Below are positions 23,154 to 33,640 of a stretch of DNA of 64,000 nt, piece after piece; positions within the stretch are counted from its first letter, which is position 1, and every line of letters starts with the position of its first letter. Under the pieces are notes generated by a model. The model had not been told where the DNA came from. It was given only the letters and a program-made list of their open reading frames with translations, and made no database searches. Source of the DNA: Adiantum capillus-veneris (taxonomy: Eukaryota > Streptophyta > Polypodiopsida > Polypodiales > Pteridaceae); assembly GCA_014529385.2 (NCBI GenBank), contig CM043958.1, forward strand, positions 92,472,435 to 92,536,434, read 5' to 3'. A program made the position numbers and the translations under genes.

Positions 23154-23463
23154 ATGTGCCGTCCTCTCGGGCTTAGTGGCCAGCAGCTCCAGCACACACC
23201 TGCTCACTTTCTCCAATTTGTGTGAGCTTTGACGAGCGTTCACAAGCTCATTTCGGCCTCCGTTTCCACTACAGGCAGGTCTGCATAGGCAATTTCGTCA
23301 TTTTGTGCAGGATTTTTGTCAGTGCCGTTTTCTGCATAACTGGTCCTATACAGTCTACTGCGGGTTGTGCAATATAGCAAGTGCTAGTCTCACTCAGTTT
23401 CTCCTCATTTTCCGCATTTTCACATTAGGTGCAGACATTTTCCATGGCTGAAACAATACATAT

Positions 23464-24275
23464 GTGTTCAAGATGTTTGCTGTTGAGGACAGGTTGGATG
23501 GGGACAATTACCCTATGTGGGCTTACATGATGCAACATGTTCTTGTGTCAAAGGGTGTCTGGAATATTGTGCAAGGCATTGATGTACGTCTTGGTTCTGA
23601 GGATGTAGGAGATGTTGAGGATGTTGCAGGTCTTGCTGCAAGAATTGCTGCTATTGGAGTTGTTTTTCCTACGGCAGAACAAGCTCGTTGGGATGTAAAG
23701 GATGCATAGGCTCATGCATTGATTGCATGTCTGTGAAGCGCACCATTACTCTTCACATTCGTTCAACGAAATCTGCAAACCAAGCTTGGGATATTCTAGC
23801 AGGTCTTTATGCAAGCCGCAATGAGGCTAAAATTTCTTTGCTGCGTAAAGAGCTGGAATCGAAGATTATGCATGAGGAAGATGATATGGACACTTTCCTT
23901 ACTGGTGGTGTCAAGGATATCGATGAGCAACTTATTTCTGCAGGTGAAGTCATTTCAGACAATTCCCTTGTGCAAATTGTTCTTGATGCTTTAACAGATT
24001 CTTACCAAACTTTTGCTAGTACTTGGAGACTGATGACCCAAGAAAATCTTGAAGTTGTCAAGTTTGATGCATTATGCACATTGTTGTTGCAAGAGTCACT
24101 TTCTAGAAAAACCAGGACTAGGCAGCGTGTTGAACAGGCTTTTATTGCTTCTCACGGAAAGGGTGGTAACAGCAATGCAACCACTTCTTATGGTTCTGCT
24201 GCGAGTGGCAAAAATTATGTTCCTAATGCTTCTGCTAGCAGAGGGAAAAAAGAAGATGGGTTGCCATTATTGTAA
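23464..24275 (+). pseudogene. Copia Gag (UBN2-like)
   Basis: The N-terminal part reads LDGDNYPMWAYMMQHVLVS, typical of copia Gag, and continues with WDVKDA, a TAG at 23707 where Gln is expected, and then AHALIA. After a frameshift the core resumes at 23688-24275 with SANQAWDILAGLY, DEQLISAGEVISDNSLV and an FASTWRLM stretch. The zinc knuckle that should follow is damaged (CHYCKANDH without the final Cys). Gag would form the cytoplasmic particle. Two changes, one stop and one indel, disable it. Confidence 0.85.
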
Positions 24276-25488
24276 AGCTAATGATCACTTGATCACCTCT
24301 CTCGAATCTTTCCCTCATGGGAATTCAGTCACTTGTGCCAACAATGCCTCTTATCCTGTTCAGGAAGTTGGAAAGATTGTGCTTACTGTTGCAAATGGCA
24401 GTTCTTTCACACTTGTTGATGCACTTTATGTACCTGGGATCAAGAAGAATCTTTTGTCTGTATCTGCACTTGCTAGACTTGGACTTGTAGTCAAATTTGT
24501 GGATGATAGATGTACAGTTCATGATCTTAGTTTTGGTGATGAAATTGTTGCATGTAGCCTTTTGTGCCGTGAGTTGTACACACGCAGTTGTAGATTCAAG
24601 AGTTATTTCGGATGCAAAATTGTGACACGCACGTTTTGGGCATCCAATTTTTTTTGTTTGCTGCGTTTGCAAAAATCTGATATGGTTGCTTCTTTGCCGT
24701 GTCTTGAAGTACCTGTCAAACATGTTTGTGAAGGCTGTATTCTGGGTAAAATGCAACGATATAAGTTTCCAAAGGATGGTTCAGTTAGGGCCACATGCAG
24801 GTCGTAGCTTGTGCATAGTGATGTTTGTAGGCCCATGCAAACTCTGTCCTTCGGCAATTACCTGTACTTCGTGACATTCATTGATGATTACTCCAGGCAT
24901 GCATGAGTATTTCCGCTTAAAGCGAAGTCCGAAGTTTTTATGTGCTTCAAACAATTTTTGGCTATGGCTAAAAATGTCTCATGAATTCAATGCATTTGTG
25001 GCTAGTCGTGGGATAAAACACCAATGTACAGTGCCTGTACGCCTCAGCAAAATGGTGTTGCTGAGAGGAAAAACAGGTCACTTACAGAAATGGCACGATC
25101 TATGGTCAAAAGTCAAGCTTTGCCACATTATTTTTGGCTTGAGACCATCATGTGTGCCACTTATGTACTTAACAGGTGTCCTACGAAAGCTTTGCAGTCT
25201 ATTACTCCATATGAAGCATGGCATGATAGAAAGCCTTCTATTGAGCACATGCCTGTTTTTGGCTGTTTCGCATATGCTTTCGTGCCACAAATACAACGCA
25301 AAAAATTGGATGATAAGGTTGTCGGATGTATTTTTGTTCGTCATAGTGTCGAAAGCAAAGGTTACAGGTTGTATCATCCGCAAACAAAGAGTATTTTAGT
25401 TTCAAGGGATGTAGTATTTGTGAAAGATTCTGTTCAGCCCTTGCTGTCATGTACTAGAGACAATAATGTAAGCTCACGACATTTATGA
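24260..25488 (+). pseudogene. Copia protease remnant and integrase
   Basis: Protease sequence is present only after the active site: GNSVTCANNASYPVQ leads to ALYVPGIKKNLLSVSAL, while the D-S/T-G motif between the knuckle and this point is deleted. Integrase follows: HVCEGCILGKM (zinc finger), HSDVCRPMQT with the first catalytic Asp near 24814, and FVTFIDDYSR. After a deletion comes CTPQQNGVAERKNR with the catalytic Glu near 25050, and FGCFAYAFVPQ. A TAG at about 24805 and frame changes break it. Confidence 0.85.
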
Positions 25489-25835
25489 CACTTTGTTGCC
25501 TCTTTTAGTGGTGGAAGTTCGAATGTAAATTCCAATGAGGCAAATGTACAACCTATGGAGTTTCCAAAAATGTTACACATCAGCCTATTACTGATGCAGA
25601 TATACATGATGCACTTGATGAGGAAAGGGCTGAAAATGAGCAGGCTAGAGGCATGCCAAAATGGCTAGTGCATACATTGCGCGACAGTAAATTATATGCA
25701 CCTTTGTCCAGTCGTACTCGTTCACGCTCTGGCCATGCATCTTATGCATCAGATTGTTATGCTTTGGCTGTGTCTAGCTTACATGATGTTGAGGAGCCTC
25801 TGTCTTTTGATTAAGCACAGAATTCAAAAAATTGA

Positions 25836-27324
25836 ATGTCTATCATGCAATCAGAATCTGATGCACTTATAGAAAATGACACATGGACTTTATGTGATTT
25901 GCCTCTTGGCAAAAATGCCATTGGTACGAAGTGGGTTTACAAGTTGAAACGCAAGCCGGATGGTGAGATCGATCGCCATAAAGCTCGACTTGTTGCAAAG
26001 GGTTATGCACAGCAAAAAGGCATAGATTATGAAGAGACTTTTGCTCCCACTTGTCATATGACTACTGTGCGTTTTCTATGTGAATTGGCAGCTCATTTTG
26101 GTTGGGATATACATCAATCAGACATTGTTACAGCTTTCTTCAATGGTGACATATTCGAGGAAGTTTATGTAACGCAGCCTCGCGGTTTTGTCATAAAAGG
26201 AAAAGAGGACAAAGTGTGCAGATGTAAGAAGGCTTTGTATGGGTTGAAGCAATCTCCTCGTGCTTGGTATGAGAAAGCTGACACTCATTTGGTCAAACGA
26301 AGCTTTCATAACAATCCAGCAAAGCACATTGTATGTAAAGCGTGAGGGTTATGTAATTCTCATTGTGGTTCTTTATGTAGATGATTTGTTGATCACTAGA
26401 CCAAATAAGAGACATTATTGAATTTAAGGTTGATTTGAATGCTACTTTCAAGATGAAAGATTTGGGGTTGTTGCATCATTACTTGGGCATACAGATTAAG
26501 CAGTGTGGTGGTGGTATTGCCTTGTATCATGAAAGTTACATAGACACATTGCTATGTAAGTTTGGACTTGAGGATTGCAAACCTATTGCCACTCCCATGG
26601 AAAGAGGTTTAAAATTGAGTCTTCATGATGCTAGTGATCGTGCAGATGTCACTCTTTACCAAACTGCTGTTGATGCCTCATTTATATATGCAACACGAGA
26701 TCGGATATTCAGTTTGGAGTCTCACAAGTCAGCAGATTTATGCATAGCCCAAGGTCTAAGCATTGGCAGGCTGTCAAGAGGATTTTCCACTACCTTAGTG
26801 GCACTTTACATCTTGGTTCGTTTTATCCCAAGGGGGAATCGTTGTCGCCAAACTTACATGCTTTTTCGGACTCAAATTTGCTGGTTGTTTCGACACAAGA
26901 GTGTCCACAAGTGGTTTGTTTCATACTTGGCAATTCATGTATATTATGGTTGAGCAAGAAGCAACCTACTGTGGCCACTTCTAGTTGTGAGGCTGAGTAC
27001 AGGACAATCTTCACAACTACGGTTGAGTGTATATGCCTTAGAGGCCTTATGGCTGACTTGGGTGTTGGATAGGACACTGCCAACACTATCTACACTGACA
27101 GTTAGAGCCCATTGGCAATTGTAAGGAACCCAATTTTTCATGCTCGCACAAAGCAGATTGAAGTGCATTACCACTATGTCAAGGAGAGGCTCTTAGCAAG
27201 AGAGAGCAGCTTGGCTTATGTGCCAACAAAGTACAACCTTGCAAATCTTTTCACAAAAGCATTGTCTCATGAGAAGCTCGAAGCTTTCCGCAAAGTTTTA
27301 GGCTTACTCCCCTTTGTGGACTGA
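25836..27324 (+). pseudogene. Copia reverse transcriptase and RNase H
   Basis: RT begins LIENDTWTLCDLPLGK and contains KARLVAKGYAQQKGIDYEET, the motif A region DIHQSDIVTAFFNGD, KALYGLKQSPRAWYEK, and after a frameshift VLYVDDLLIT with the catalytic Asp pair at about 26374-26385. RNase H shows KRIFHYLSGTLHLG, HAFSDSN, CEAEYRTI and the closing KQIEVHYHYVKERLL. Frame changes occur at about 26335, 26420 and 26740, and stops at about 27070. The domains would copy the element RNA; they are now in pieces. Confidence 0.88.
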
Positions 27325-27388
27325 TCATGTCCTCAGGGCATGGCACTGTCATTTATTCATGTACCAACTCTCGTTCACCGCATCACTT

Positions 27389-27400
27389 CAAGGGGGGGTT
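27389..27400 (+). other. Polypurine tract of the copia element
   Basis: CAAGGGGGGG lies directly before the first 3' LTR start at 27401, the expected place for plus-strand priming. Confidence 0.85.
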
Positions 27401-27737
27401 TGTTACCATGTACATGTGGTAGTGACGTGTGTGAACACTCTAGGACCGTCGTCGCATTTTTTTTTCCTCTTTAGGAGGTTTTTTTCCCGTGCATTGTATA
27501 TACGCCCAATTTGTTACCATATACATGTGGTAGTGATGTGTGTGAACACACTAGGACCGCCGAAGCATTTTTTCCCTCTTTAAGAGGTTTTTTCCCCGTG
27601 CATTGTATATACACCCATCACTCTAGGGCTATCTATCTTTCCATTGCACACTGAGTAAAACACTCTCATTCGTGTGCCTTGAGCTTCCTTCATCTTCTCC
27701 AAGCTGTGTGCATTTCTCTGCAGACGTAATTCGAACA
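27401..27737 (+). repeat. Copia 3' LTR with duplicated 5' portion
   Basis: A partial LTR (27401 to about 27510, from TGTTACCATG to the TATA region ending ACGCCCAAT) is followed by a complete LTR (27512-27737). The partial copy covers the U3-like start including the TATATA element, so two promoter-like starts lie in tandem. Both carry the T-rich CCTCTTTAGGAGG/AAGAGG insertion absent from the 5' LTR. Confidence 0.9.
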
Positions 27738-27742
27738 AAAGG

Positions 27743-28250
27743 GATTTGTCAAGTGGTGGATAATGCAAGAGAGGTTCTTACTTTTCTGGTTGCTGCTTTT
27801 CGTTATGAGTTGGGATCCCATCATTGGCATTTGTGGCAACAAATACAACAATTACTTACTTGCCGATGTTTCTCCAGCGCCTCGGCACCTCCCCTACTCT
27901 CGACTCTCTGATTGGCATCTAGCACATATTAGGGTATAACCGGAAGGTCTACTTATGCTTTGCTGCAATCTGATGCATGGATGATGACTCATGGTAATCA
28001 GTTGTGGTTACTCTCCAAATCTCATGTGAATGGCAAAGGACACTCTCACATTTGGAAGAATCACTTACCACTCAAGGAGCGCATTTTCTTGTGGCGATGC
28101 ATGGTGGGTGCTGCACCGCTTCGGGTCTTTGTTGCATATACGACATTGCCTTTGAGATTTCCCACTTGTAAATTAAATCGTGATTTACAAAAAAAAAACA
28201 AGTGTGTTGCAAAGAATACAAAGAGGGCTGTGCAGTGTGGACAGTGATGG
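27743..28250 (+). pseudogene. LINE-F2 fragment (3' side of copia insertion), RVT zinc-binding region
   Basis: This continues the LINE copy of 22380-22917. The reading VVDNAREVLTF parallels AVGDVVDETGYTF at 35650. At 27960-28247 the phrase SHIWKNHLPLKERIFLWR, then CMVGAAPLRV, is the signature of the plant LINE reverse-transcriptase zinc-binding domain. The frame is interrupted and ends without a poly(A). Confidence 0.75.
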
Positions 28251-29053
28251 TGCTCAATTCATACTTCTATGCATAGGGAAGAAGTAAAGCAAGTGCAACC
28301 CTAACTCCATCATTGGCAATGCGTGGGTGTAACATATCATACATGGTAAAGCTCTTCCTGAGAAATTCTATGACCACCAAAGGTCAACTCTCACGGAGAT
28401 GTTACCGATGTCAGATCTTTGTGTGGTAACCAAGAGCTCATCATCCTCGAAGGGTTCTGATCTCTTTTGCTCTGCTGCATAGAGAGAAGAAGAAGAAGAG
28501 AGAGAGATTGGACTTTCCATAAACAACAAGCATCCTACCATACAAAGTAACTAGTATGTTACAAATTCAAACAAAAACCTTTGTAAAGACACGTTCCTGC
28601 TGAAAAGCAATGAGCTCAACCTGATTACCCAGCTTAGATCAAAGTGTATTGAAAGACATTCAGGAGTTTCCTCATACATTCCAAAATCACATAAGCAGTA
28701 CCTCTCGAGATGAAAACTCTTCCTTCTATATACAAGCTTGGGGATATGAAAAAATCGGGGTATACAAAAGGTCTTCTTGATAGGTGATCACAAAACTGAA
28801 ATGTTATTGGATTACAGATCTCTTAGCTATGAATATCTTCTAGAAAAGACAGGGAAGCCGAATGGCACGCAATTGGTAACTAGCAGGCGCTAAGTAAGCA
28901 AATGCCCGTCAACTATACACTGAAACCCATCAAGGGTCATTCATCTATGGTATAACAAAATTGTACAAGTATTGGAAGCCCAGATCTTGATCAAGTCTGG
29001 AAAGAATAACTGACGCCCCTGTGAACTCCTCAATAAAGCTCAAGGTGCATGTT
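28251..29053. other. No recognised element; possible host 3' flank
   Basis: There is no retroelement motif on either strand apart from a short GA/GAA run near 28480-28510. If the minus-strand exons at 29054-29726 are real, part of this is their 3' UTR and downstream sequence. Confidence 0.4.
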
Positions 29054-29726
29054 TTAGGCATCCAGCTCTGCGAAGTCCTCGGGCAGCACCTAGTATAGAG
29101 GGTTGAACAGTTTTTTTCCTTCGAGCAGACAAAATCCAAGGTGGCTACCACTGATTGCAAGAATCATTCCCACATAAACCCTCTTGCCTCTAAACTCTGC
29201 AGGTCTCTTGGAAAGTCCGCATGAAGAGACTTGTTATTGTTTGTGCCAGCCTGAAAGGTTATGTCTTCCAACCTCACACTTTCGTGCTGGTAATAAATCT
29301 CACTGCTTTTCTCGGTAAACATTCGCCTTTTGCCATACAAGGTGCAACATTCTATCCACAACCTTAATACTCAACCTGCTTCTACCTCCCAACCTGACAC
29401 TTTCCATGCTGGTCATAAATTAAACCGCTCTCTCTTTTGGTAAACTTACAAAACGTTCACAGCCAGGCCGGCTCCCTGCCATCCAAGCTGCAACATTCTA
29501 TCCACAACCTTTATGCTCAACTGCATTTCCAAACAAACCATGAATTAGAAAATAACATAGATGATCAGACTACATAGTTGGTTAATGTTGGAGTATTACT
29601 TACAGTGGGATCTGTGTAGACAAACAGCTGCTTATCTGATGTGGAGACAACAAGATTCGTGGAGTCCCTATTCAAGGCAAGGCCCGTAACATCTTGACCT
29701 GGGTGCAGCTTGAATTTATGCAAGGC
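29054..29726 (-). CDS. Candidate 3' exons of a host WD40-like gene (or gene fragment)
   Basis: Three minus-strand segments have exon character. 29726-29604 (123 nt, 41 codons) follows a pyrimidine-rich ...TTTTTTCAG and ends at GTAAGT; it encodes a WD40-like repeat containing HPGQDVTGLALNRDSTNLVV and ending FVYTDPT. 29520-29450 (71 nt) lies between ATGCAG and GTAAGT and encodes LSIKVVDRMLQLGWQGAGLA, which joins the first in frame. 29089-29054 follows CTATACTAG and encodes VLPEDFAELDA plus a stop. The region lacks retroelement motifs. Upstream exons were not found in the window, and the intermediate exon linking the second to the last was not resolved. It may be a captured or truncated gene piece. 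I do not recognise the protein. Confidence 0.45.
29268..29520 (-). repeat. Tandem duplication of an exon plus intron segment
   Basis: The exon at 29520-29450 and its downstream intron sequence (to about 29387) recur at about 29374-29268. Shared phrases include AAGGTTGTGGATAGAATGTT and CAGCA(T/C)GAAAGTGT. The second copy has lost the GAGCCGGCCTGGCTGTGAAC part and the GTAAGT donor, so it probably is not spliced. Confidence 0.75.
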
Positions 29727-30302
29727 CTGAAAAAAGAAAGGAGAAAATTAATTTAAAATCACCTTGTGAGAATCCTAGTGGTCCAGACTGGCCTAGCGGC
29801 AGTTTGTAGATATAGACAGATACAGAGGGAGAGATGCATCAGATATAGCTGTGCCAAGTAGCTCTCTCTCTTACAGAAATCAGCAAGGTAGGACATTTTT
29901 TATTTCAACGCACCAGAGAGCCCACACGGAGAGGTGCTTATCCCTTCCAAATATTAGCCATGAAGCATGGTCGGGCAAGGGCAGCGTACCATCGGGCGAG
30001 AGCCACGCGTAGGAGCGGGGTAGGACTTGACCATTTCTAGAGACGGAAAAGTTTCGAGGAGCTTGGCTTACACCTCCGCATGCAATTCCACTACACAACA
30101 TCATGATCAGCAGTGCCAGCAGCACTGCCGCGAGTGTTTAAGACTCGTCGAACTTGGTCATCTCTACAGCTCAACAGTGCTAAGAGTTACTCTCTATTGT
30201 GAGACCACACAAGAGACCATTTGTGGTGCAGCCTGCAAAGACCTGAGAGGAGAGGAGAGAACAGAAGCGAAGTTTCCAATGTCCAAAGAACAAACCCGAG
30301 AT

Positions 30303-30305
<3 letters not shown>
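29727..30305. other. No recognised gene
   Basis: Open stretches on both strands (29880-30125 minus, 30027-30587 plus) lack motifs and overlap a GT repeat. This could be intron or promoter of the candidate minus-strand gene. Confidence 0.35.
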
Positions 30306-30368
<63 letters not shown>

Positions 30369-30378
30369 AGAGAGAGAG
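30306..30378. repeat. (GT)n then (GA)n microsatellite
   Basis: About 28 GT units are followed by an imperfect GTGTGAGAGAGAG tail. Confidence 0.96.
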
Positions 30379-30849
30379 GTCAGCTCTGCCCTGCGCGCGA
30401 GTCTTCTGCCTGCGCGCGAATCAGCTCCTGTGCGAGAGCCTGCAGCCCTGTGGCACGTCAGCCCTGTGCATTCTCTACCTGCGTGCCAGTGACTGCACCA
30501 GCCTGTTTCAGCTACAGCTCGTCCGGCTGCAGTAGCTTTGCTGGGCAGCGTGCAATCCGGAAACCCTGCGCGCCAGCGTGTGGGTGAGCGAAGGTGTGCA
30601 TGTGCGTGCGTGCGTGTGTGTGTGACAGCAGCAGAAGCCGTCTGCTTTGCAGTTCAGCAACAAAGAGGGTGTCGCACCACACTGCCAGTATGTGCATAGT
30701 CTCCTTTCACACAAAATTGGGATTCAGAGTTTGGTTTGCTAGAATACTTAGTGTGGATTTGTATAAAATTCTGGGAAGGCGGAGTGCTAATTTGATGTAT
30801 GCCCCTCTGTGGCTTCGTGTACATTTTCTTGTGGTTCCTGTACAGAGCT
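30379..30849. other. GC-rich, CpG-containing stretch without a gene
   Basis: The composition (GCGCGC, CTGCAG, TGCGTGCG phrases) is richer in GC than the surrounding element DNA up to about 30620. No coding motif is seen. It precedes the LINE-F2 ORF1 and could be its 5' leader or a host promoter. Confidence 0.35.
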
Positions 30850-30969
30850 AGATGTCACTAAATACAACAATTTTTTTTTTCTTTGCAATGCATCTTTCTC
30901 TAGGCATTTGCTCTTTGGGTGGTTTTGTTACTACATGTCCAAATCTCTGTGTATTCAAGCGTCAGAAAG

Positions 30970-32106
30970 CCATGGGTAATTCCGTGGAGGCCACTTCTAA
31001 GATCAAAACATGTTTGTATGAGGATTTTGAGGAGGCTCGGAAAGCTTGAAATGGTCAGGTACCTGTTCTTGAGGTGCAAATTCCTGTGGAGGACCTCATA
31101 GACCTGGTTGCGTAGTATGCTATGAATGCAGTCATCTTGTTTTTCCTGGGGAAAATGCCAACCATGCAAGATGTCAGGCAATGGGTTGATTTTCTTTTCA
31201 AACATCAAGCTGTCCGTGGGGTTTATTTTGGTGCTCGTGGATTTTATGAAGTCCTGTTGATAGATACTGAAGCCAGAAATCTGTTGTTAGAGATGTACCC
31301 ACTCTTTTTTAGCACGCAGACCACCCATGTTTTGTCATGGGCAATGACAAAAATCTTATCCGCCATAAATGCCCGGTGTGGGTGGAAATTGTTCATTTCC
31401 CTCGCACATGGAGACACTTTCTGCTGTTGTTGGTTGCACATCTTAGGAAGGTCAAAATTGAATGCGAACACCAATAGGTTTTGCATTCTTTGGGATAATG
31501 ACAAACCAACCTCCAAAGGTATTATGGTTGATTTGGGGGACCCATGGATGGGCAAACGCCCTTTCAAACTCAAATGGGTCAAGTTTGCAAATTCTTGTTT
31601 CGGACGTGGTAAATTTGGACATATGCAATCTGAATGCCCCGACCGCTCTTGTCCCTACGAGAAAATCTATCGGTGAGGCTAAGCAAAATGGAGTTTCCAT
31701 TGGTAATGCGGCTCCCAAAGTGGAAAAAGGGGAAACCAAGCCTCCTCAATCTGCTGTTCCTGGTAATGGCAATGCTGTGAACGATAAGGATGTTGGGTCC
31801 AATGATAATAGTGCTTGGGTGGTGCCTAAAAAAACAGTGAAGACTCACACTCCACCCTCCTCTCATAATTATGTTTCACTTGTTAATGCTAATAAGAATG
31901 TATCGTTTAAGCAACTTCCATGTAATGATAATCGCACGTTGATTGACACATGGGAAAAAATGATGCATTCTTACAAGGATGTACTTATTGGTAAGGCTTC
32001 CGCCTCGCATGCAAACTCTGTGGAACCTTTTTCTGCATTGAATCAACGAATTGGACCTAACACAGATGTGGTGGATGAAGATGTGTCCATGGGCACATCT
32101 ACCTAA
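30970..32106 (+). pseudogene. LINE-F2 ORF1 (DUF4283-like plus CCHC)
   Basis: The start MGNSVEATSKIKTC is followed by a TGA near 31048. The region 31122-31440 reads like the DUF4283 fold of plant LINE ORF1 (FFLGKMPTMQDVRQWVDFLF, then GFYEVLLIDTEARN). After a frameshift near 31450, a basic part with CFGRGKFGHMQSEC follows, a variant CCHC in which the second Cys is Gly. The C-terminal part, 31680-32106, is Asn/Ser/Pro-rich and open to the stop at 32104. In the family the protein coats LINE RNA. It is broken by a stop and at least one frameshift. Confidence 0.75.
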
Positions 32107-32552
32107 TTTCTTACGTTCTTTTTCCACTTGTACATATGATCTTTCATGCATAATCACATAAGATGCATCTTGTACAATGTATGTGGGTTATGTAACTTTG
32201 GTAAGTGGTGACTAACCTCACACTATGTAAATACATGTAAGGCAAATATAGTTAATTTACAAGAATACAATCAGCATGAGTTCCTATTTTGGCGGTTATT
32301 GGATTCCGTATGTTGATTTGCATGGTTACTCGGGATTATTGATGATGGTTCATCATGAATTTCAACCAGTTCTTGTGAGTAACGACCCACACAGTCGCCC
32401 GATGATTGTGCAATGTTTGTTGAATGGTCAAATCTATGAAATTGGAGGCATCTATGCATACACAGCCTCTGGGCAAAGGGCCGCTTTATGGCAAGACATC
32501 TCTTCTTATCCATGGATCTCCAATGTATTCTCTGCGGTGATTCTAATAATAC

Positions 32553-32990
32553 CATAGTTACCGGGGAACGCCCCCTAGCCCCCGTTCCGGCGTTCCGGGG
32601 GGCAGTTCTCTTCCGAACGTTCCGGAACGTCCCGGAATGTCTGACATTCCGGGTGGCCAATGCAAACCGGAACGTCCGTTCCGGAACGTTCCGAAACGCC
32701 CCCGGACCGTTCCGGAATGCCCCTGGAACGGCCAACGGCTACAAACAAATTTGGTAAAAATTGAAAAAATTGAAGTAAATGTTTGGGCTTCTTTTGAAAG
32801 TGTGCAAGGCCTCAAGGACTCATAAAATGCACCCCCCTTCCCCTTTCTCTTCTCAAGCTAATCCTCAAGGCTCAAGCTCTCCCTCTCACTCTCAAGATCT
32901 CTCCCTCTCAAGACTCACTCTCTCAAGGCTCAAGGCTCAAGGCTTCAAGCCTTCAAGCTCTCTTCCTCTCCCTCCCACTCTCTCAAATCT

Positions 32991-33064
<74 letters not shown>

Positions 33065-33293
33065 TCATCTAGTCATAGCAAGGTTGAATGGTCTTCAAAA
33101 CGAGTTTTTTGTGAGTATTAGAGTCAAAGCACTCTAATACTCCTTGTATTTAAACACAAGGAGCTAAAAATTGCACTATTTGGGTGTTTTTTATACCTCC
33201 CGTTCCGGGACGTTCCCGTTCCGGACCCCTGGCCGTTCCCCCGTTCCGCGGGGATCCCGTTGCCGTTCCCGTTCCGCGTTCCGGGTAACTATG
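32553..33293. mobile_element. hAT-like non-autonomous element, 8-bp TSD AATAATAC
   Basis: The element starts CATAGTTACC and ends GGTAACTATG, a 10-bp terminal inverted repeat. It is flanked by AATAATAC at 32545-32552 and AATAATAC at 33294-33301. Both ends carry dense subterminal copies of GTTCCGG/CCGGAAC-type palindromic motifs (about 32560-32735 and 33198-33285). The middle is a CT-rich leader with a (CT)n array at 32997-33061 and no transposase. The 8-bp duplication and short inverted repeat match the hAT superfamily pattern; superfamily assignment is inference. It interrupts the LINE-F2 endonuclease. Confidence 0.88.
32997..33061. repeat. (CT)n microsatellite inside the hAT-like element
   Basis: About 32 CT units lie in the interior of the element at 32553-33293. 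Confidence 0.96.
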
Positions 33294-33640
33294 AATAATA
33301 CTCCAGATCTGCATGATAGCACCACACGCAATTCTCACATGTTGCTTGCGGAGAGACAAGCATGGGATCGTCTTCTTGCTACTACACAATTGCTTGATTT
33401 ATGGCATTATCTGTATTTAGATGCCTCGAGGCTTACCTTTTAGCATGCTGCTCATTCCTCTTATCGCACACGTCTGGATCGTTGGTATGTACTCAACTCA
33501 CAACAGTGTGATGAATTTGTATGCCATATAAGAATGGATTACATCCTGGTTATGCGGGTGCAATATGTTATTCAGGATTATGGTAAACAATAAATGCATC
33601 GGACTCAGGGGGGCACAAACAGGTTTATCAACAGCTATAG

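Larger units (their letters stand above)
22923..27737 (+). mobile_element. Complete-ended Ty1/copia retrotransposon with AAAGG target duplication
   Basis: The 5' LTR is 22923-23139 and the distal 3' LTR 27512-27737; both start TGTTACCAT and end AACA. The flanks are AAAGG at 22918-22922 and AAAGG at 27738-27742, a perfect 5-bp target duplication. The PBS (23142) and PPT (about 27390) are in place. Internal order is gag, protease remnant, integrase, RT, RNase H, as expected for copia. It is inserted in the LINE-F2 copy at 22380/27743. The coding region has stops, frameshifts and a deletion over the protease active site, so it is not autonomous. Confidence 0.93.
32273..33640 (+). pseudogene. LINE-F2 endonuclease domain split by insertion
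   Basis: 32273-32550 gives GYSGLLMMVHHEFQPV and YEIGGIYAYTASGQRAALW, the middle of an APE-type endonuclease. The GDFN-like phrase CGDSNNT is cut at the AATAATAC target. It resumes at 33301 with PDLHDSTTRNS, WDRLLATTQLLDLWHYL and RTRLDRWYVLNS, the usual end of the domain. The same domain is partly duplicated at 36630-36970. The N-terminal part with the first catalytic residues is missing, so the domain was already damaged. Confidence 0.7.

Noticed and set aside
30379-30620. CpG-island promoter of a host gene
   Set aside because: GC-rich and CpG-containing, but no transcription start, exon or conserved element could be tied to it; left as unassigned.
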